64,000 bases of DNA from an uncultured Pseudodesulfovibrio sp. (GCF_963675635.1 NZ_OY776488.1:3368001-3432000); one strand, 5' to 3'. Numbered from the stretch's first letter, positions 16,996 through 27,475 are shown. Notes: generated by a model from the letters alone, not told the origin. Made by a program: numbers and translations.

Positions 16996-17112
16996 ATGAA
17001 AAAATTGGTATTGTGCATTGTTGTTGTCGTCATGCTCGTAGGAGCTGTTGCCGGATGTCATCATGAAGTTGAGCCGGCACCAAATGCCAGCCTGAGTTTG
17101 CTGGATTCATAA
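16996..17112 (+). CDS. Small lipoprotein (38 aa), entericidin-like in size
   Basis: 38 residues beginning MKKLVLCIVVVVMLVGAV, followed by AGCHHEVEPAP. The lipobox VAGC places the lipidated cysteine at residue 21, so the mature peptide is only 18 residues, starting CHHEVEP. GAGGAG lies 5 nt before ATG, a good promoter sits upstream and a strong terminator downstream, so the gene is a self-contained unit. Size and layout recall entericidin-type lipoproteins, but similarity is too short to prove it. Confidence 0.8.
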   Translation: MKKLVLCIVVVVMLVGAVAGCHHEVEPAPNASLSLLDS

Positions 17113-17134
17113 AGGCACTTCGTGTGAACAAAGC

Positions 17135-17175
17135 AAAGCCCCCCGCATCATCGGATGCGAGGGGCTTTGTATTTT
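17135..17175. terminator. Bidirectional terminator between lipoprotein gene and alaS
   Basis: AAAGCCCC-CCGCATC / GATGCG-AGGGGCTTT stem with a T-rich plus-strand tail (17161-17176). Also positioned to end alaS on the minus strand. Confidence 0.85.
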
Positions 17176-17187
17176 TCTTCGGGTTCA

Positions 17188-19827
17188 TTATCCCGCAATC
17201 AGTTCCTTGATCTTGGCAATGGCATTCGGAATGCCTGCGGCATTTGATCCGCCGGCCCGTGCCAGATCGGGACGACCTCCGCCGCCACCGCCGACTTCTC
17301 CGGCCACCTGTTTGATCAGGTCGCCCGCCTTGAAGCGATTGTGGAGGTCTTTGGTTACTGCGAGTGCGACCGAGACTTTGCCTTCGTCGTGACCGGCAAC
17401 AAGGCAGATGACGCCGGAGTCCATTTTGGAGCGCAGGGCATCCATCTGTTCCAGCATGACGCCCATGTCCGGGGCTTCCAGCTCAACAGCCAGAACTTTC
17501 ACTCCGTTGATTTCTTCAACTTCGTTCATCATGTCGCGGCCTGCGCCGGAAGCGAGTTTGGCCTGGAGGGATTTCATTTCCCTGGCCATGTCCTTGACCT
17601 GCTTCTGGAGGTCCTTGACCTTCTTTGGCAGCTCGGTAGGCTGCGCCTTGAGCATGGCCCCTGCCTCGGCAACGGCTGCACGGCGTTCGTTCAGGTACGC
17701 CACGGCATTGTGTCCGGTGGCGGCTTCGATACGGCGTATACCTGCGGCCACACCGGCCTCGGAAGTGATGACGAATGTTCCGGCAATGCCGGTGTTGTCC
17801 AGATGTGTGCCACCGCAGAATTCCATGGACACGCCCGGAACTTCAATGATGGATACGGTGTCGCCGTATTTTTCGCCGAAAAGGGCGGTTGCCCCTTTGG
17901 CCTGGGCGTCTTTGATGCTCATGACTGAGCGGTCTACCGGGATGGCATCGAAAATGTTCTGGTTCACGATAGCTTCAACCTCTGCGATTTCCTCAGGAGA
18001 CAGCCCCTTGATGTGCGTGAAGTCAAAGCGCAGACGGTCAGGGCCGACAAGGGAACCGGCCTGCTTTGCATGGTCGCCCAGAACCTTTTGTAGGGCGGCG
18101 TGGAGCAGATGGGTGACCGTATGGTTGCGCATGGTTGCCAGACGCTGGGAGCGGTCGACATTGAAGAATGCCGTGTCGCCAGTGGTAAATGAACCATCGG
18201 TTATGGTTACCTTGTGTGCGGTCAGTTTCTGCGACGGCTTGACGGTTTCGATGACGTCGGCTTTGCCGCCGGAAGCCACGATGGAGCCGGTGTCACCTGT
18301 CTGACCACCGGATTCTCCGTAAAATGGTGTGGATTTGGCGACCACCCAGCCGGAACCACCTTCGGGCAACGTATCAACGACTTCGCCGTCAACAGTGAGC
18401 AGGTAGGCTATTTCGGATTGGTCTGCCATGGTTTCGTAACCGGAGAATTCAGACGTGACATCCTGTTCCAGCAGTGTCTGGAAGGTGGAGGCGATATCTT
18501 TTTCACCGGAGCCTTTCCACGCAGCCTTGGAGCGTTGTTTCTGCTCCTGCATGAATTTGTCGAATTCGGTTTCATCGACGCCCATGCCATGCTGCTCGGC
18601 AATGTCGCGAACAATATCGATGGGGAAACCGTATGTGTCGTACAGTTTGAAGGTGGTTTCGCCCGGAACAATGGAGACTTTGGCCTTTTTGAGTTCGGCC
18701 AGTTCTTCTTCGAGCATCTCAAGACCCTTGTCCAGAGTCTTGGAAAACCCTTCTTCTTCGCCCTTGACGACTTCGATCATGAAATCGCGGGTCTCTTCAA
18801 GTTCCTTGTAATGTCCGCCCATGTCGTCAACGACCTTGGAGGCAGTCTTCCACAGGAAGGAACCCTCAAGCCCCATGAGTTTGCCGAAGCGATATGCGCG
18901 ACGGATGAGACGACGTAGGATGTAGCCGCGGCCTTCATTGGACGGGAGCACCTGATCCGGGATCAGGAAAGCAATGGCGCGGGAATGGTCGGCAATGACT
19001 TGAAGGGCAGTGTCGATTTCTTCTGACTGACGATATTTCACGCCTGCAAGATCAGCGGTATACTGGATTATGGATTGGAACAGGTCGGTCTCGTAATTGG
19101 AGGCTACGCCCTGTGCCACGGCAGCGATACGCTCAAGGCCCATGCCGGTATCGATGGATGGGCGGGGCAGGGCTGTGCGGGTGCCGTCTTCTGCCTGGTC
19201 GTACTGCATGAACACGAGGTTCCAGATTTCCAGATAGCGGTCGCAGTCGCATTTGCCGATACCGCAGTCCGGACCGCAGCCGACTTCTTCGCCTTGATCG
19301 AAGTGAACCTCGGAGCAGGGACCGCAGGGGCCTGTGTCGCCCATGGACCAGAAATTGTCCTTCTCGCCCAGTTTGAAAATGCGATCTTCAGGAACACCGG
19401 CGACTTTCTTCCATAATTCTCCGGCTTCGTCGTCGTCTTTATATATAGTAATATAGAGACGTTCCTTGTCGAGTTTCAGCTCTTCCGTGAGGAATTCCCA
19501 ACAGAATTTGATGGCGTCTTCTTTGAAGTAGTCGCCAAAGGAGAAGTTGCCGAGCATTTCGAAAAATGTGTGGTGGCGAGCGGTGCGGCCCACGTTTTCC
19601 AGGTCATTGTGCTTGCCGCCCACCCGCAGGCATTTCTGCGAAGTCGTGGCGCGGTTGTAGTCACGTTTTTCCTGACCCAGGAAAAGTTTCTTGAACTGAA
19701 CCATGCCTGCATTGGTGAAGAGCAGGGTCGGATCGTCCTTGGGGGTCAGCGGTGAAGACTCCACAATGGCGTGGTTGTTCTTCTCAAAGTAATCAAGGAA
19801 CCGTTGACGGATTTCGTTGGCTTTCAT
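17188..19827 (-). CDS. alaS: Alanyl-tRNA synthetase
   Basis: 879 residues, full length for AlaRS. The N-terminal catalytic core carries [15 protein letters not shown] and [12 protein letters not shown]. The editing domain keeps HTVTHLLH and the CGGTH zinc motif ([14 protein letters not shown]). The C-terminal C-Ala domain ends with a glycine-rich [11 protein letters not shown] segment. Cytoplasmic; charges tRNA-Ala and edits Ser/Gly mischarging. It lies 84 bp downstream of recA, separated by a hairpin. Confidence 0.98.
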   Translation of the reverse strand: MKANEIRQRFLDYFEKNNHAIVESSPLTPKDDPTLLFTNAGMVQFKKLFLGQEKRDYNRATTSQKCLRVGGKHNDLENVGRTARHHTFFEMLGNFSFGDYFKEDAIKFCWEFLTEELKLDKERLYITIYKDDDEAGELWKKVAGVPEDRIFKLGEKDNFWSMGDTGPCGPCSEVHFDQGEEVGCGPDCGIGKCDCDRYLEIWNLVFMQYDQAEDGTRTALPRPSIDTGMGLERIAAVAQGVASNYETDLFQSIIQYTADLAGVKYRQSEEIDTALQVIADHSRAIAFLIPDQVLPSNEGRGYILRRLIRRAYRFGKLMGLEGSFLWKTASKVVDDMGGHYKELEETRDFMIEVVKGEEEGFSKTLDKGLEMLEEELAELKKAKVSIVPGETTFKLYDTYGFPIDIVRDIAEQHGMGVDETEFDKFMQEQKQRSKAAWKGSGEKDIASTFQTLLEQDVTSEFSGYETMADQSEIAYLLTVDGEVVDTLPEGGSGWVVAKSTPFYGESGGQTGDTGSIVASGGKADVIETVKPSQKLTAHKVTITDGSFTTGDTAFFNVDRSQRLATMRNHTVTHLLHAALQKVLGDHAKQAGSLVGPDRLRFDFTHIKGLSPEEIAEVEAIVNQNIFDAIPVDRSVMSIKDAQAKGATALFGEKYGDTVSIIEVPGVSMEFCGGTHLDNTGIAGTFVITSEAGVAAGIRRIEAATGHNAVAYLNERRAAVAEAGAMLKAQPTELPKKVKDLQKQVKDMAREMKSLQAKLASGAGRDMMNEVEEINGVKVLAVELEAPDMGVMLEQMDALRSKMDSGVICLVAGHDEGKVSVALAVTKDLHNRFKAGDLIKQVAGEVGGGGGGRPDLARAGGSNAAGIPNAIAKIKELIAG

Positions 19828-19861
19828 CTCGCAAATTCTCCAAAAAATGATTTCCAGACAG

Positions 19862-19892
19862 AAACGCCTCGGGACACGGACCCGAGGCGTTT
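19862..19892 (-). terminator. Hairpin terminator after recA
   Basis: AAACGCCTCGGG / CCCGAGGCGTTT, perfect 12-bp stem with a 7-nt loop. The minus-strand U tail is only moderate, so some read-through into alaS is possible. Confidence 0.75.
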
Positions 19893-19911
19893 AATCCGGG
19901 CTAAAAACTCT

Positions 19912-20958
19912 TTATTCGCCGGCATCTCCGGCTGTTTCGGCTTCTTCTCGATAGCCGAGATGGATCATCAGTTTCTCTTCAATGGCTTCGGCCATATCAG
20001 GATTGTCTTCCAGTAACTGGCGGACGTTTTCTTTACCTTGTCCGAGTTTCTCTGAACCATAAGCGAACCAGGAACCGGACTTTTCGATAATGCCGTGCTC
20101 CACACCCATGTCGATAAGTTCGCCTGTGCGGCTGATGCCTTGTCCGTACAATACGTCTACCAAAGCCTGGCGGAAGGGGGGGGCTACCTTGTTCTTGACC
20201 ACCTTGATGCGTGCGCGGATGCCGTATGCCTCTTCCTTGTCTTTCAAGGTCTGGATGCGGCGGATGTCAATGCGGCAGGATGCGTAGAACTTGAGAGCGT
20301 TTCCGCCGGAAGTTGTTTCGGGGTTGCCGTAACCCGTCATGCCGATCTTCATGCGGATCTGGTTGATGAAGATGACCACACAGTTGGATTTGTGAATGGT
20401 GCCGGTCAGCTTCCTGAGAGCATGGGACATGAGTCGTGCCTGTCCGCCCACCTGCGTTTCACCCATCTGGCCTTCGAGCTCGGCCTGCGGAATAAGCGCG
20501 GCAACGGAGTCGATGACCACGACATCAAGTGCGCCGGAGCGTACGAGCAGGTCCGCGATTTCAAGAGCCTGTTCTCCGTAGTCGGGCTGAGAAATGAGCA
20601 GGTCGTCTGTCGAGACGCCGAGTCGCTTGGCATACCCGGGGTCGAGGGCGTGCTCGGCGTCGATAAACGCGGCATTGCCACCGGCTTTCTGGGCCTGGGC
20701 AATGATGTGCAGAGCCAGTGTGGTTTTACCCGATGATTCCGGGCCATAAATTTCTATAACGCGACCGCGTGGTACACCACCTATGCCCAGCGCTATGTCC
20801 AGACCGATTGAGCCGGTCGGGATAGCAGGGATGGAGTGGGACGCTTCGCCGTCCATACGCATGATCGAGCCTTTGCCGAACTTGCGTTCAATGGTGGTCA
20901 GGGCAGTTCCAAGCGCTTCTTTGCGCAGAACATCAGGATCAACGGCTTTTCGTGCCAT
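19912..20958 (-). CDS. recA: Recombinase A
   Basis: 348 residues. Walker [10 protein letters not shown] (72-80), Walker B region [12 protein letters not shown]1/L2 DNA-binding loops ([34 protein letters not shown]). Catalyses strand exchange and stimulates LexA autocleavage. A candidate promoter and palindrome lie upstream (20993-21035). Confidence 0.98.
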   Translation of the reverse strand: MARKAVDPDVLRKEALGTALTTIERKFGKGSIMRMDGEASHSIPAIPTGSIGLDIALGIGGVPRGRVIEIYGPESSGKTTLALHIIAQAQKAGGNAAFIDAEHALDPGYAKRLGVSTDDLLISQPDYGEQALEIADLLVRSGALDVVVIDSVAALIPQAELEGQMGETQVGGQARLMSHALRKLTGTIHKSNCVVIFINQIRMKIGMTGYGNPETTSGGNALKFYASCRIDIRRIQTLKDKEEAYGIRARIKVVKNKVAPPFRQALVDVLYGQGISRTGELIDMGVEHGIIEKSGSWFAYGSEKLGQGKENVRQLLEDNPDMAEAIEEKLMIHLGYREEAETAGDAGE

Positions 20959-20992
20959 AAAGTCATCCTCCGGGATTTACAGGCGGCAACAA

Positions 20993-21035
20993 TTGAGCAA
21001 CATGTTCAAATACCAGATACGCGTGTGGTGGGCAA
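20993..21035 (-). promoter_or_regulatory. Candidate recA promoter with overlapping palindrome
   Basis: On the minus strand TTGCCC (21030-21035) and TATTTG (21007-21012) are spaced 17 bp. A palindromic TTGAACATGTTGCTCAA (20993-21009) overlaps the -10 box and probable start site. SOS control by a LexA-type repressor would fit, but the box does not match a LexA consensus I can name. Confidence 0.4.
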
Positions 21036-21203
21036 CACTCATATGGATGGTTAAAATAGTGATTTACGGTAGATGGTTATCGTATAAAAATGCTGCCAGA
21101 GCAGCGGCAGTTTCTTTTACGTTTCATGAACAGGTACGATTCAACGGGGACGGAATTGTAAAATTCTTGCCCTTGTCCACGATCTAACATAGTGGTCGCT
21201 CCC

Positions 21204-22277
21204 ATGGCGGATATGAATAAACAATATGACGCGCTCGCGCTGTTGTCCGGTGGCCTGGATTCGATCCTGGCTATACGGACTGTAATGGACCAGGGGCTGA
21301 CTGTGCTCGGCCTGCATTTTGTCACGCCCTTTTTCGGCAAACCGCATCTTATCCCTTTCTGGAAAGAGCATTATGGTATCGAAGCCGTGGAAGTGGACAT
21401 CCGGCAGGCGTATGTGGATATGATGCTCGACGGCCCGTCGCAAGGGTTCGGTAAGTGGCTCAACCCATGTATCGACTGCAAGATCACCATGCTGTCGCAT
21501 GCCGTGAAGCTGTTGCCGGAATATGGAGCGAAGTTCCTTGTTTCCGGCGAAGTGGTGGGGCAGCGGCCCATGAGCCAGCGTGCCGATGCCCTCAATGTCA
21601 TCACTAAACGGGCGCATGTCCGTGATGTGCTGCTGCGGCCTTTGAGCGCAAAGAACCTGAATCCCACTCCCATGGAAGAGTCAGGCCTGGTTGATCGGGA
21701 ACGTCTTCTTGATTGGTCCGGGCGTGGGCGCAAGCCGCAATACGCGTTGGCCGAACATTACGGATTCACCGAGATCCCCACCCCCGGCGGCGGGTGCTGT
21801 CTGACCGAGGCATCCGGCGCTTCGCGGTTTGTCAAAGTCCTTATGCACCGGGAACGACCCTCGGCATCAGATTTTTCTCTTGCCCGTGCCGGTCGGCAGT
21901 ATTGGGCGGGGACACACTGGTTGACCTTTGGCCGTACCGCAGAGGATAATCAGTTGATAGAAGCCTGTGTGGAGCCGACTGACTATGTGTTCAAGGTGGT
22001 AAACTTCCCCGGTCCTCTGGCTGTAGGACGTCCAGTGGCGGGAGACTGGAGTAATGAGGCTGTGCATGACGCTGCCGCGCTCATGGCTTCCTATTCCGGC
22101 AAGGCCCGGAAACATTTTGAAACTACGGGCGACAAGATCGCTGTCGTTGTGAAACGGGGATCAGCCTCCGAAACCTTCAATATAATCCCGACCCGCGAGA
22201 ATATTCTCGAATGGTCAGAACCCAAACCCGCCATCGTGAAAGACTGGAAAAAGTCACAGGCTGATCCAGATGCCTAA
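21204..22277 (+). CDS. PP-loop ATPase, ThiI/TtuA-like tRNA sulfurtransferase family
   Basis: 357 residues from the ATG at 21204 (a GTG at 21192 and an ATG at 21213 are alternatives; no strong ribosome site settles it). The PP-loop SGGLDS lies near the N-terminus (about 15-20). NPCIDCK supplies a CxxC, and GGGCCL further cysteines, as in U34/U8/A37 thiolases. The C-terminal ~100 residues resemble an NFACT-R/DUF814-like RNA-binding domain (DAAALMASYSGKARKHF). Probably a tRNA-thiolating or related adenylating enzyme; exact position modified is unknown. Confidence 0.7.
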   Translation: MADMNKQYDALALLSGGLDSILAIRTVMDQGLTVLGLHFVTPFFGKPHLIPFWKEHYGIEAVEVDIRQAYVDMMLDGPSQGFGKWLNPCIDCKITMLSHAVKLLPEYGAKFLVSGEVVGQRPMSQRADALNVITKRAHVRDVLLRPLSAKNLNPTPMEESGLVDRERLLDWSGRGRKPQYALAEHYGFTEIPTPGGGCCLTEASGASRFVKVLMHRERPSASDFSLARAGRQYWAGTHWLTFGRTAEDNQLIEACVEPTDYVFKVVNFPGPLAVGRPVAGDWSNEAVHDAAALMASYSGKARKHFETTGDKIAVVVKRGSASETFNIIPTRENILEWSEPKPAIVKDWKKSQADPDA

Positions 22278-22313
22278 CTTGCTCCATTCATTCGCATAGC
22301 ATACACATATCAA

Positions 22314-23243
22314 ATGACAATCGACATCATCACTTTTTGCGCCGCCGCAGTGCTGCTCTGGTTCGGCGCTAACTGGATCGTGACTTCAGCCGCGCTTATC
22401 GCCCGTAAATTCAACGTGTCCGAGCTGGTTATCGGCTTGACCATCGTGGCGCTCGGTACTTCGGCGCCGGAGTTTCTTGTGACCGTCAATGCTGCGCTCA
22501 GGGGACATAACGATATTTCCCTGTCCAATGTTGTCGGGTCCAATATTTTCAATCTCGGCTTCATCCTCGGCCTTATGGCCATGATCAAACCACTGGTATC
22601 CAACAGAACCATTGTCTATCGAGACGGGTTACTGCTGTTCTTGACAACCGCAGGTATTCTGGCTGTCTCCTTTGTGGGCGAACTGGGTCGTCTTTTTGGC
22701 GCCGGGTTGATGGCGCTGCTTATCGGCTACCTTGTCTATCTCGGTATAAATCGTGAGTCACCGGGTGAAGAGGAGCTGGAGGAGATCAAGGGCAAGACCG
22801 CGTCTTGGCTTGATGTGGTCCTGCTCGTTGGTGGGTTCGTCGCCATTTCTCTGGGCGGACATCTCATGGTATCTGCCGCCACATCCATTGCCGCATCGCT
22901 CGGGGTGTCGTCCTGGGTCATCGGTGTGACCATCGTCGCCGCCGGAACCAGCTTGCCCGAGTTGGTCACTTGTCTGGCCGCGTCTGTCAAAGGCAAGAAT
23001 GAGATGCTGCTTGGCAACCTGATCGGGTCCGATTTTTTTAACTTCGCCGGAGTGCTGGGGCTGACCTGTATGCTCAAGCCCCTGACTGTCTCGCCTGAGG
23101 CGTCAAGTGGGCTGATTGTGCTGGTCGGCATGGTCGGGCTGGTCTTGATAATGTTGCGGACAGGCTGGCGGGTTACCCGATGGGAAGGTGCGCTCCTGAT
23201 TACCATCAACCTCGTTCGCTGGGCCCGAGACTTTATGGCCTAA
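22314..23243 (+). CDS. Calcium/sodium antiporter (CaCA family)
   Basis: 309 residues, about 10 membrane helices in two inverted halves. Each half has the alpha-repeat motif: GLTIVALGTSAPEF (about 40-53) and GVTIVAAGTSLPEL (about 205-218). YrbG-type inner-membrane exchanger that extrudes Ca2+ against Na+ or H+. 36 bp downstream of the PP-loop gene and possibly co-transcribed. A terminator follows. Confidence 0.92.
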   Translation: MTIDIITFCAAAVLLWFGANWIVTSAALIARKFNVSELVIGLTIVALGTSAPEFLVTVNAALRGHNDISLSNVVGSNIFNLGFILGLMAMIKPLVSNRTIVYRDGLLLFLTTAGILAVSFVGELGRLFGAGLMALLIGYLVYLGINRESPGEEELEEIKGKTASWLDVVLLVGGFVAISLGGHLMVSAATSIAASLGVSSWVIGVTIVAAGTSLPELVTCLAASVKGKNEMLLGNLIGSDFFNFAGVLGLTCMLKPLTVSPEASSGLIVLVGMVGLVLIMLRTGWRVTRWEGALLITINLVRWARDFMA

Positions 23244-23278
23244 GTAGTGTGTTTTTTTTATTTGAAGGATATGAACTG

Positions 23279-23309
23279 GAAAGACCACCTTTGGGTGGTC
23301 TTTTTTTTG
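23279..23309 (+). terminator. Rho-independent terminator of antiporter gene
   Basis: AAAGACCACC-TTT-GGGTGGTCTTT with an eight-T tail. Confidence 0.93.
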
Positions 23310-23432
23310 TGAATTGTCACAGGGTTGTCATTGTTTAGTGACGGGTCTTTCTCATGGAAACACGGGTTTGTAACGTTTGGGGAGTAGGTATGAGCCCAAC
23401 ATAGAAACACCGCGTCCTGAGGAGGTCGAACA

Positions 23433-24923
23433 ATGATTGGATTGGGAAAAAGTTTTGCAAAATGCGCCCTTGTGCTCATTCTTGCCGTGACATTCATGGT
23501 TGGTGGACAGATCAAGTCTGCTGACGCCAAGGGTAAAACAGCCAAGTACGTATTTCTTTTTGTCGGTGATGGCATGGGGCTTCCCCAGCGTGCCGCTACA
23601 GCCGCCTACACCGGCAGAAAACTCGCCATCGACACCATGCCTGCGCAAGGGATCACCACCACTTTCGCAGCCAATCGTTTCATCACCGGCTCTGCTGCTT
23701 CGGCTACAGCCCTGGCTTCCGGTGTCAAAACAAATATCAACTATATCGGTGTGGACCCGGATTTCAAATCGGTCAAGACCATTGCCGAAATGGCCAAGGA
23801 GCAAGGAAAGAAGGTGGGCATCGTCTCTTCCGTGTCAATTGATCACGCGACTCCGGCCGCGTTTTATGCGCACGTGAAGACTCGTAAGATGTATCATGAG
23901 ATCGACGTTGCCCTTGCCCGGTCCGGTTTCGATTTCTTTGCCGGTGGGGGTCTCAAGGACCCAGAAGGCAAGAAATCAGAAGCCCCCCTCGGTAATGCGC
24001 TGGAGATGGCCACGGCCAATGGCTTTACCATTGTCGACAACAAGAAAGACTTCATGGCCCTTAAACCCGGTGACGGCAAGATTCTGGCCTGGAACCAATG
24101 GTTGCAGGACGGTAAGGCGCTGCCCTACGTCATGGACATGACGGAGAATGACATCACTTTACCCGAGTTCACCTCCAAGGCCATCGAAATGCTCGACAAC
24201 GACAAGGGCTTTTTCCTGATGGTGGAAGGCGGCAAAATCGACTGGGCGTGTCATGCCAATGATGCCGCAGCTTCCATCCTGAACACCATTTCCTTTGACG
24301 AGTCAGTGCAGGAAGCCCTGGTTTTTTATGAAAAACATCCTGACGAAACGATCATCGTCGTTACCGGCGACCACGAGTGTGGCGGATTGACCCTCGGGTT
24401 TGCCGGAACCAAGTATGGCAGTCACTTTGATATTCTGAGCAATCAAAAAGTCTCTTTCCAGAAGTTCACGGATGAAATATTTGCTGATTTCAAAAAGCAG
24501 GGTGGCGATTTTGACGCTGTGAAGCCCCTTATCACAAACAATTTCGGTCTCAAGTTTTCCGGCGATCCCAAAAAGGACGCTTTGGTCTTGGCCGATTTTC
24601 AGGTTGCAGAAATCAAGGCCGCTTTTGATCGTTCCATGGCTGGCAAAGACAATTCCAATGGCAGTGAATACCTGATGTATGGAGAGTATGAGCCTGTTTC
24701 CGTTGCCATCACCCATGTGCTCAACCAGAAGGCTGGCCTTGGCTGGACCTCCTACAAGCATACAGGTGTTCCGGTTTCCACTTCCGCCATCGGCGTCGGT
24801 GCAGCCATTTTTAACGGGAGTTACGACAACGTGGATATTGCCACCAAGATTATGACCCTCATGGGGCTCAAGGCCACCCCGCAGTATGTGAATTCCGGTA
24901 AATTGCAGATCGCTGCAAACTAG
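23433..24923 (+). CDS. Alkaline phosphatase family protein, periplasmic
   Basis: 496 residues with a signal peptide (about 1-32, ending ADA|KGK). FLFVGDGMG (metal-binding Asp) is followed by ITGSAASATALASG, containing the catalytic serine, and by VTGDHECGGLTLG with metal-binding Asp/His. These are the motifs of the PhoA-like fold. The length and C-terminal half, with an inserted region, differ from E. coli PhoA. Releases phosphate from monoesters in the periplasm. GAGGAGG lies just upstream. No Pho box identified. Confidence 0.88.
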   Translation: MIGLGKSFAKCALVLILAVTFMVGGQIKSADAKGKTAKYVFLFVGDGMGLPQRAATAAYTGRKLAIDTMPAQGITTTFAANRFITGSAASATALASGVKTNINYIGVDPDFKSVKTIAEMAKEQGKKVGIVSSVSIDHATPAAFYAHVKTRKMYHEIDVALARSGFDFFAGGGLKDPEGKKSEAPLGNALEMATANGFTIVDNKKDFMALKPGDGKILAWNQWLQDGKALPYVMDMTENDITLPEFTSKAIEMLDNDKGFFLMVEGGKIDWACHANDAAASILNTISFDESVQEALVFYEKHPDETIIVVTGDHECGGLTLGFAGTKYGSHFDILSNQKVSFQKFTDEIFADFKKQGGDFDAVKPLITNNFGLKFSGDPKKDALVLADFQVAEIKAAFDRSMAGKDNSNGSEYLMYGEYEPVSVAITHVLNQKAGLGWTSYKHTGVPVSTSAIGVGAAIFNGSYDNVDIATKIMTLMGLKATPQYVNSGKLQIAAN

Positions 24924-24943
24924 AGAGAACAACCGACATCCAT

Positions 24944-24978
24944 GGGCGGATCGGCAAGTCCGATCCGCCCGTTTTTTT
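24944..24978 (+). terminator. Rho-independent terminator of alkaline phosphatase gene
   Basis: GGGCGGATCGG-CAAGT-CCGATCCGCCC, perfect 11-bp stem with a seven-T tail. It ends 11 nt before the next start codon. Confidence 0.93.
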
Positions 24979-24988
24979 CAAGGACACC

Positions 24989-26140
24989 ATGTATTCACTC
25001 AGCAAAAAAAAACGCGACTGGTTTCTTATCGTTATTTTTTCAATTCTTGCCGCTGCCCTGTATTATGTCCCGACAGGGTTTGAAAAGAACAAGGATAGTG
25101 ACGCTGTCCGCTGCACCGCTGAAGTGATTGCAGTGGATAACGAGAATATTCAGGAACTCGGCATGATTCGCACGGGCGAACAGAGTGTCGGCCTGCGTAT
25201 TCTCGACGGCCCGTATGAAGGGCAGGAATTTAACGGCCTCAATCAACTTCTCGGACAGATGGATCGGGACAAGGAATTTCGGGTCGGGGATACCGCCTAT
25301 GTCATTCTGACCGTGGGCGAGGATGGCAAGGTCATCTACGTCAATCCGCAGGCGCATTATCGGTTGGGGCTTGAACTGCTTCTGCTGGGACTGTTTGCTG
25401 GATTGCTCATGCTTTTTGGCGGCATGACCGGCGTGAAGGCGCTGCTGTCATTTATTTTTACCGGCATGACCATCTGGAAGATACTGGTGCCGCTGCTGCT
25501 CAAGGGAGCGGACCCGGTCTGGCTGGCTCTTGGCGTGGTGGCTCTGCTCAGTGCCGTGATCATCTTCATGGTGGCGGGTATTAATCGTACTGGATTAACA
25601 GCATTTATTGGTGCATTTCTCGGGGTAATATCCAGTTGTGCGCTGGCTGCCTATTTTACGAATAAATTTCATGTGCATGGAGCCGTCATGCCCTTTGCCG
25701 AAACCCTCCTGTATGCCGGTTATGGTCATCTGGATTTGACACGCATCTTCATGGCTGGGGTCTTTCTGGCTTCATCCGGTGCAGTTATGGATCTCGCTAT
25801 GGACGTGGCTGCTGCCATGGGAGAGGTCGTTTCCAAGAAACCTGGCATCTCAAGGGTCGAGGCGGTCTGGTCCGGTATCCGTGTGGGCAGGGCTGTGGTC
25901 GGCACCATGACCACCACGTTGCTGCTCGCATATTCCGGTGGATACGTCACGCTGCTCATGGCCTTCATGGCTCAGGGCATTCCGCTGGATTCCACCTTCA
26001 ATTTTATTTATGTAGCTGCCGAAGTGCTCAAGACATTGGTGGGGAGTTTCGGACTGGTCACAGTGGCTCCCTTTACTGCTATAATCGGTGGCGTTTTGCT
26101 GGTCGGAAAAGATGCTCACCGGGGCGGATTGAACCATTGA
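24989..26140 (+). CDS. YibE/F-family membrane protein
   Basis: 383 residues. An N-terminal helix is followed by an extracytoplasmic domain with an OB-like pattern (about 35-125), then about eight membrane helices. YibE/F signatures: GVKALLSFIFTGMTIWKILVP, GHLDLTRIFMAGVFLASSGAVMD and the VGTMTTTLLLAYSGG segment. The family is of unknown transport or regulatory function. The start lies immediately after the preceding terminator, so it must use its own promoter or read-through. Confidence 0.85.
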   Translation: MYSLSKKKRDWFLIVIFSILAAALYYVPTGFEKNKDSDAVRCTAEVIAVDNENIQELGMIRTGEQSVGLRILDGPYEGQEFNGLNQLLGQMDRDKEFRVGDTAYVILTVGEDGKVIYVNPQAHYRLGLELLLLGLFAGLLMLFGGMTGVKALLSFIFTGMTIWKILVPLLLKGADPVWLALGVVALLSAVIIFMVAGINRTGLTAFIGAFLGVISSCALAAYFTNKFHVHGAVMPFAETLLYAGYGHLDLTRIFMAGVFLASSGAVMDLAMDVAAAMGEVVSKKPGISRVEAVWSGIRVGRAVVGTMTTTLLLAYSGGYVTLLMAFMAQGIPLDSTFNFIYVAAEVLKTLVGSFGLVTVAPFTAIIGGVLLVGKDAHRGGLNH

Positions 26141-26197
26141 CGAATGCGTTTGGATAGGCGACACCATGGGTGAAACGTCTATGCGCAAGGAGTCTTG

Positions 26198-26629
26198 ATG
26201 CTTTCAGTTCTGGGTAATATTATCTGGTGGGTTATCGGTGGCCTGTTCATGGCTCTCGGCTGGTTCCTGGCCGGATGCCTGATGGCTATTTCCATCATCG
26301 GCCTGCCGTGGGCCCGGTCCGCATTTGTCATTTCCAAGTTCGCTCTGGTTCCTTTTGGCCGGACGCTTATTCGGCGTGACGTCGTGACCGGAGAAAAAGA
26401 CGTCGGTACCTCGGATTGGGGTATGATCGGCAACATTATCTGGTTTATTTTTGCTGGTTGGTGGCTGTGTGTCGGCCACATTATGGCTTCGCTTGGCTGC
26501 TTTATCACCATCATAGGTATCCCATGGGGCTGGCAGCATCTCAAACTTGCCGGGGCGACGCTTGCCCCCATAGGCATGACGTCCGTGACCGTGGAGGAAG
26601 CGGAACGGCTTTACGGAGTCAGAAGGTAA
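26198..26629 (+). CDS. YccF-domain membrane protein
   Basis: 143 residues from the ATG at 26198 (AAGGAG 5 nt upstream; a TTG codon just before is in frame). Two YccF repeats, each with a GNIIWxxxxG helix start (about 7 and 74) and an IIGLPWARSAF / IIGIPWGWQHL helix end. Small inner-membrane family with unknown function. 57 bp after the YibE/F gene, likely the same transcript. Confidence 0.88.
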   Translation: MLSVLGNIIWWVIGGLFMALGWFLAGCLMAISIIGLPWARSAFVISKFALVPFGRTLIRRDVVTGEKDVGTSDWGMIGNIIWFIFAGWWLCVGHIMASLGCFITIIGIPWGWQHLKLAGATLAPIGMTSVTVEEAERLYGVRR

Positions 26630-26743
26630 TCTTTTGTGCAAAGCGGTGCACCCCTCTTGCCAGAGGGTGAAAACCTGCTTACATATTCACCAGTCGCCGG
26701 GATTATCCCGGCAAGTATCTGATATCAATTCGGAGGAATTTCA

Positions 26744-27475
26744 ATGGCTCAATATCCCAGCATGCAACAGACCGGCTCCCGTGCCGAAGTTGTCAATGCC
26801 TTTATGCGTGGTGTTTACGGCTGGATGAGCGCAGGCCTCGGGCTGACCGCTCTGGTTGCTTTTGCCGTCACCCAGTCTCAAACTCTGATGCAGGTGTTTT
26901 TCGTTGTGGACCCGGCTACTGGTTCAGTCGGTATGTCCACCCTGGTCTTCATTCTGCTCTTTGCCGAACTGGGTATCGTTTTTTATCTGGGCGCAAAAAT
27001 CAGGACCATGGCTCCGGCTACGGCTACTGCTTTGTTCATGCTCTATTCCGGTCTGAACGGATTGACGCTGACGCCGATCCTGTTGGCGTATACCGCCGAA
27101 TCAGTGGCTTCAACCTTTGTCATCACCGCCGGTATGTTCGGAACCATGTCCATTTACGGGCTTGTCACAAAGAAAGATCTGACCAGTTGGGGCAGCCTGC
27201 TGTTCATGGGCGTCATCGGCATTGTCATTGCCATGGTCGTGAACATGTTCCTGCAGAGTTCCGCCATGGCTTTCGCCATCTCGGTTATCGGCGTGATCAT
27301 CTTCCTTGGTCTGACCGCCTATGACACCCAGAAGCTCAAGACCATGGGCGAAACTGTCCCGATGAATGATTCCGCAGCTATTCGGCGTGGAACCATCCTC
27401 GGCGCACTGACCCTGTACTTGGATTTCATCAACCTCTTCCTGATGCTGCTCAGACTCCTGGGGAATCGCGAGTAA
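26744..27475 (+). CDS. Bax inhibitor-1/YccA-family membrane protein
   Basis: 243 residues with seven membrane helices. N-terminal RAEVVNAFMRGVYGWMSAGL, and the C-terminal TAYDTQKLK motif with acidic residues that in BI-1 homologues form the Ca2+/pH-sensitive pore. YbhL/YccA-type proteins modulate membrane proteostasis in bacteria. CGGAGGAATTTCA gives a good ribosome site. Confidence 0.93.
   Translation: MAQYPSMQQTGSRAEVVNAFMRGVYGWMSAGLGLTALVAFAVTQSQTLMQVFFVVDPATGSVGMSTLVFILLFAELGIVFYLGAKIRTMAPATATALFMLYSGLNGLTLTPILLAYTAESVASTFVITAGMFGTMSIYGLVTKKDLTSWGSLLFMGVIGIVIAMVVNMFLQSSAMAFAISVIGVIIFLGLTAYDTQKLKTMGETVPMNDSAAIRRGTILGALTLYLDFINLFLMLLRLLGNRE

Noticed and set aside
17341-18918. Several plus-strand ORFs of 195-298 residues
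   Set aside because: Antisense shadows of alaS produced by its GC-biased codons.
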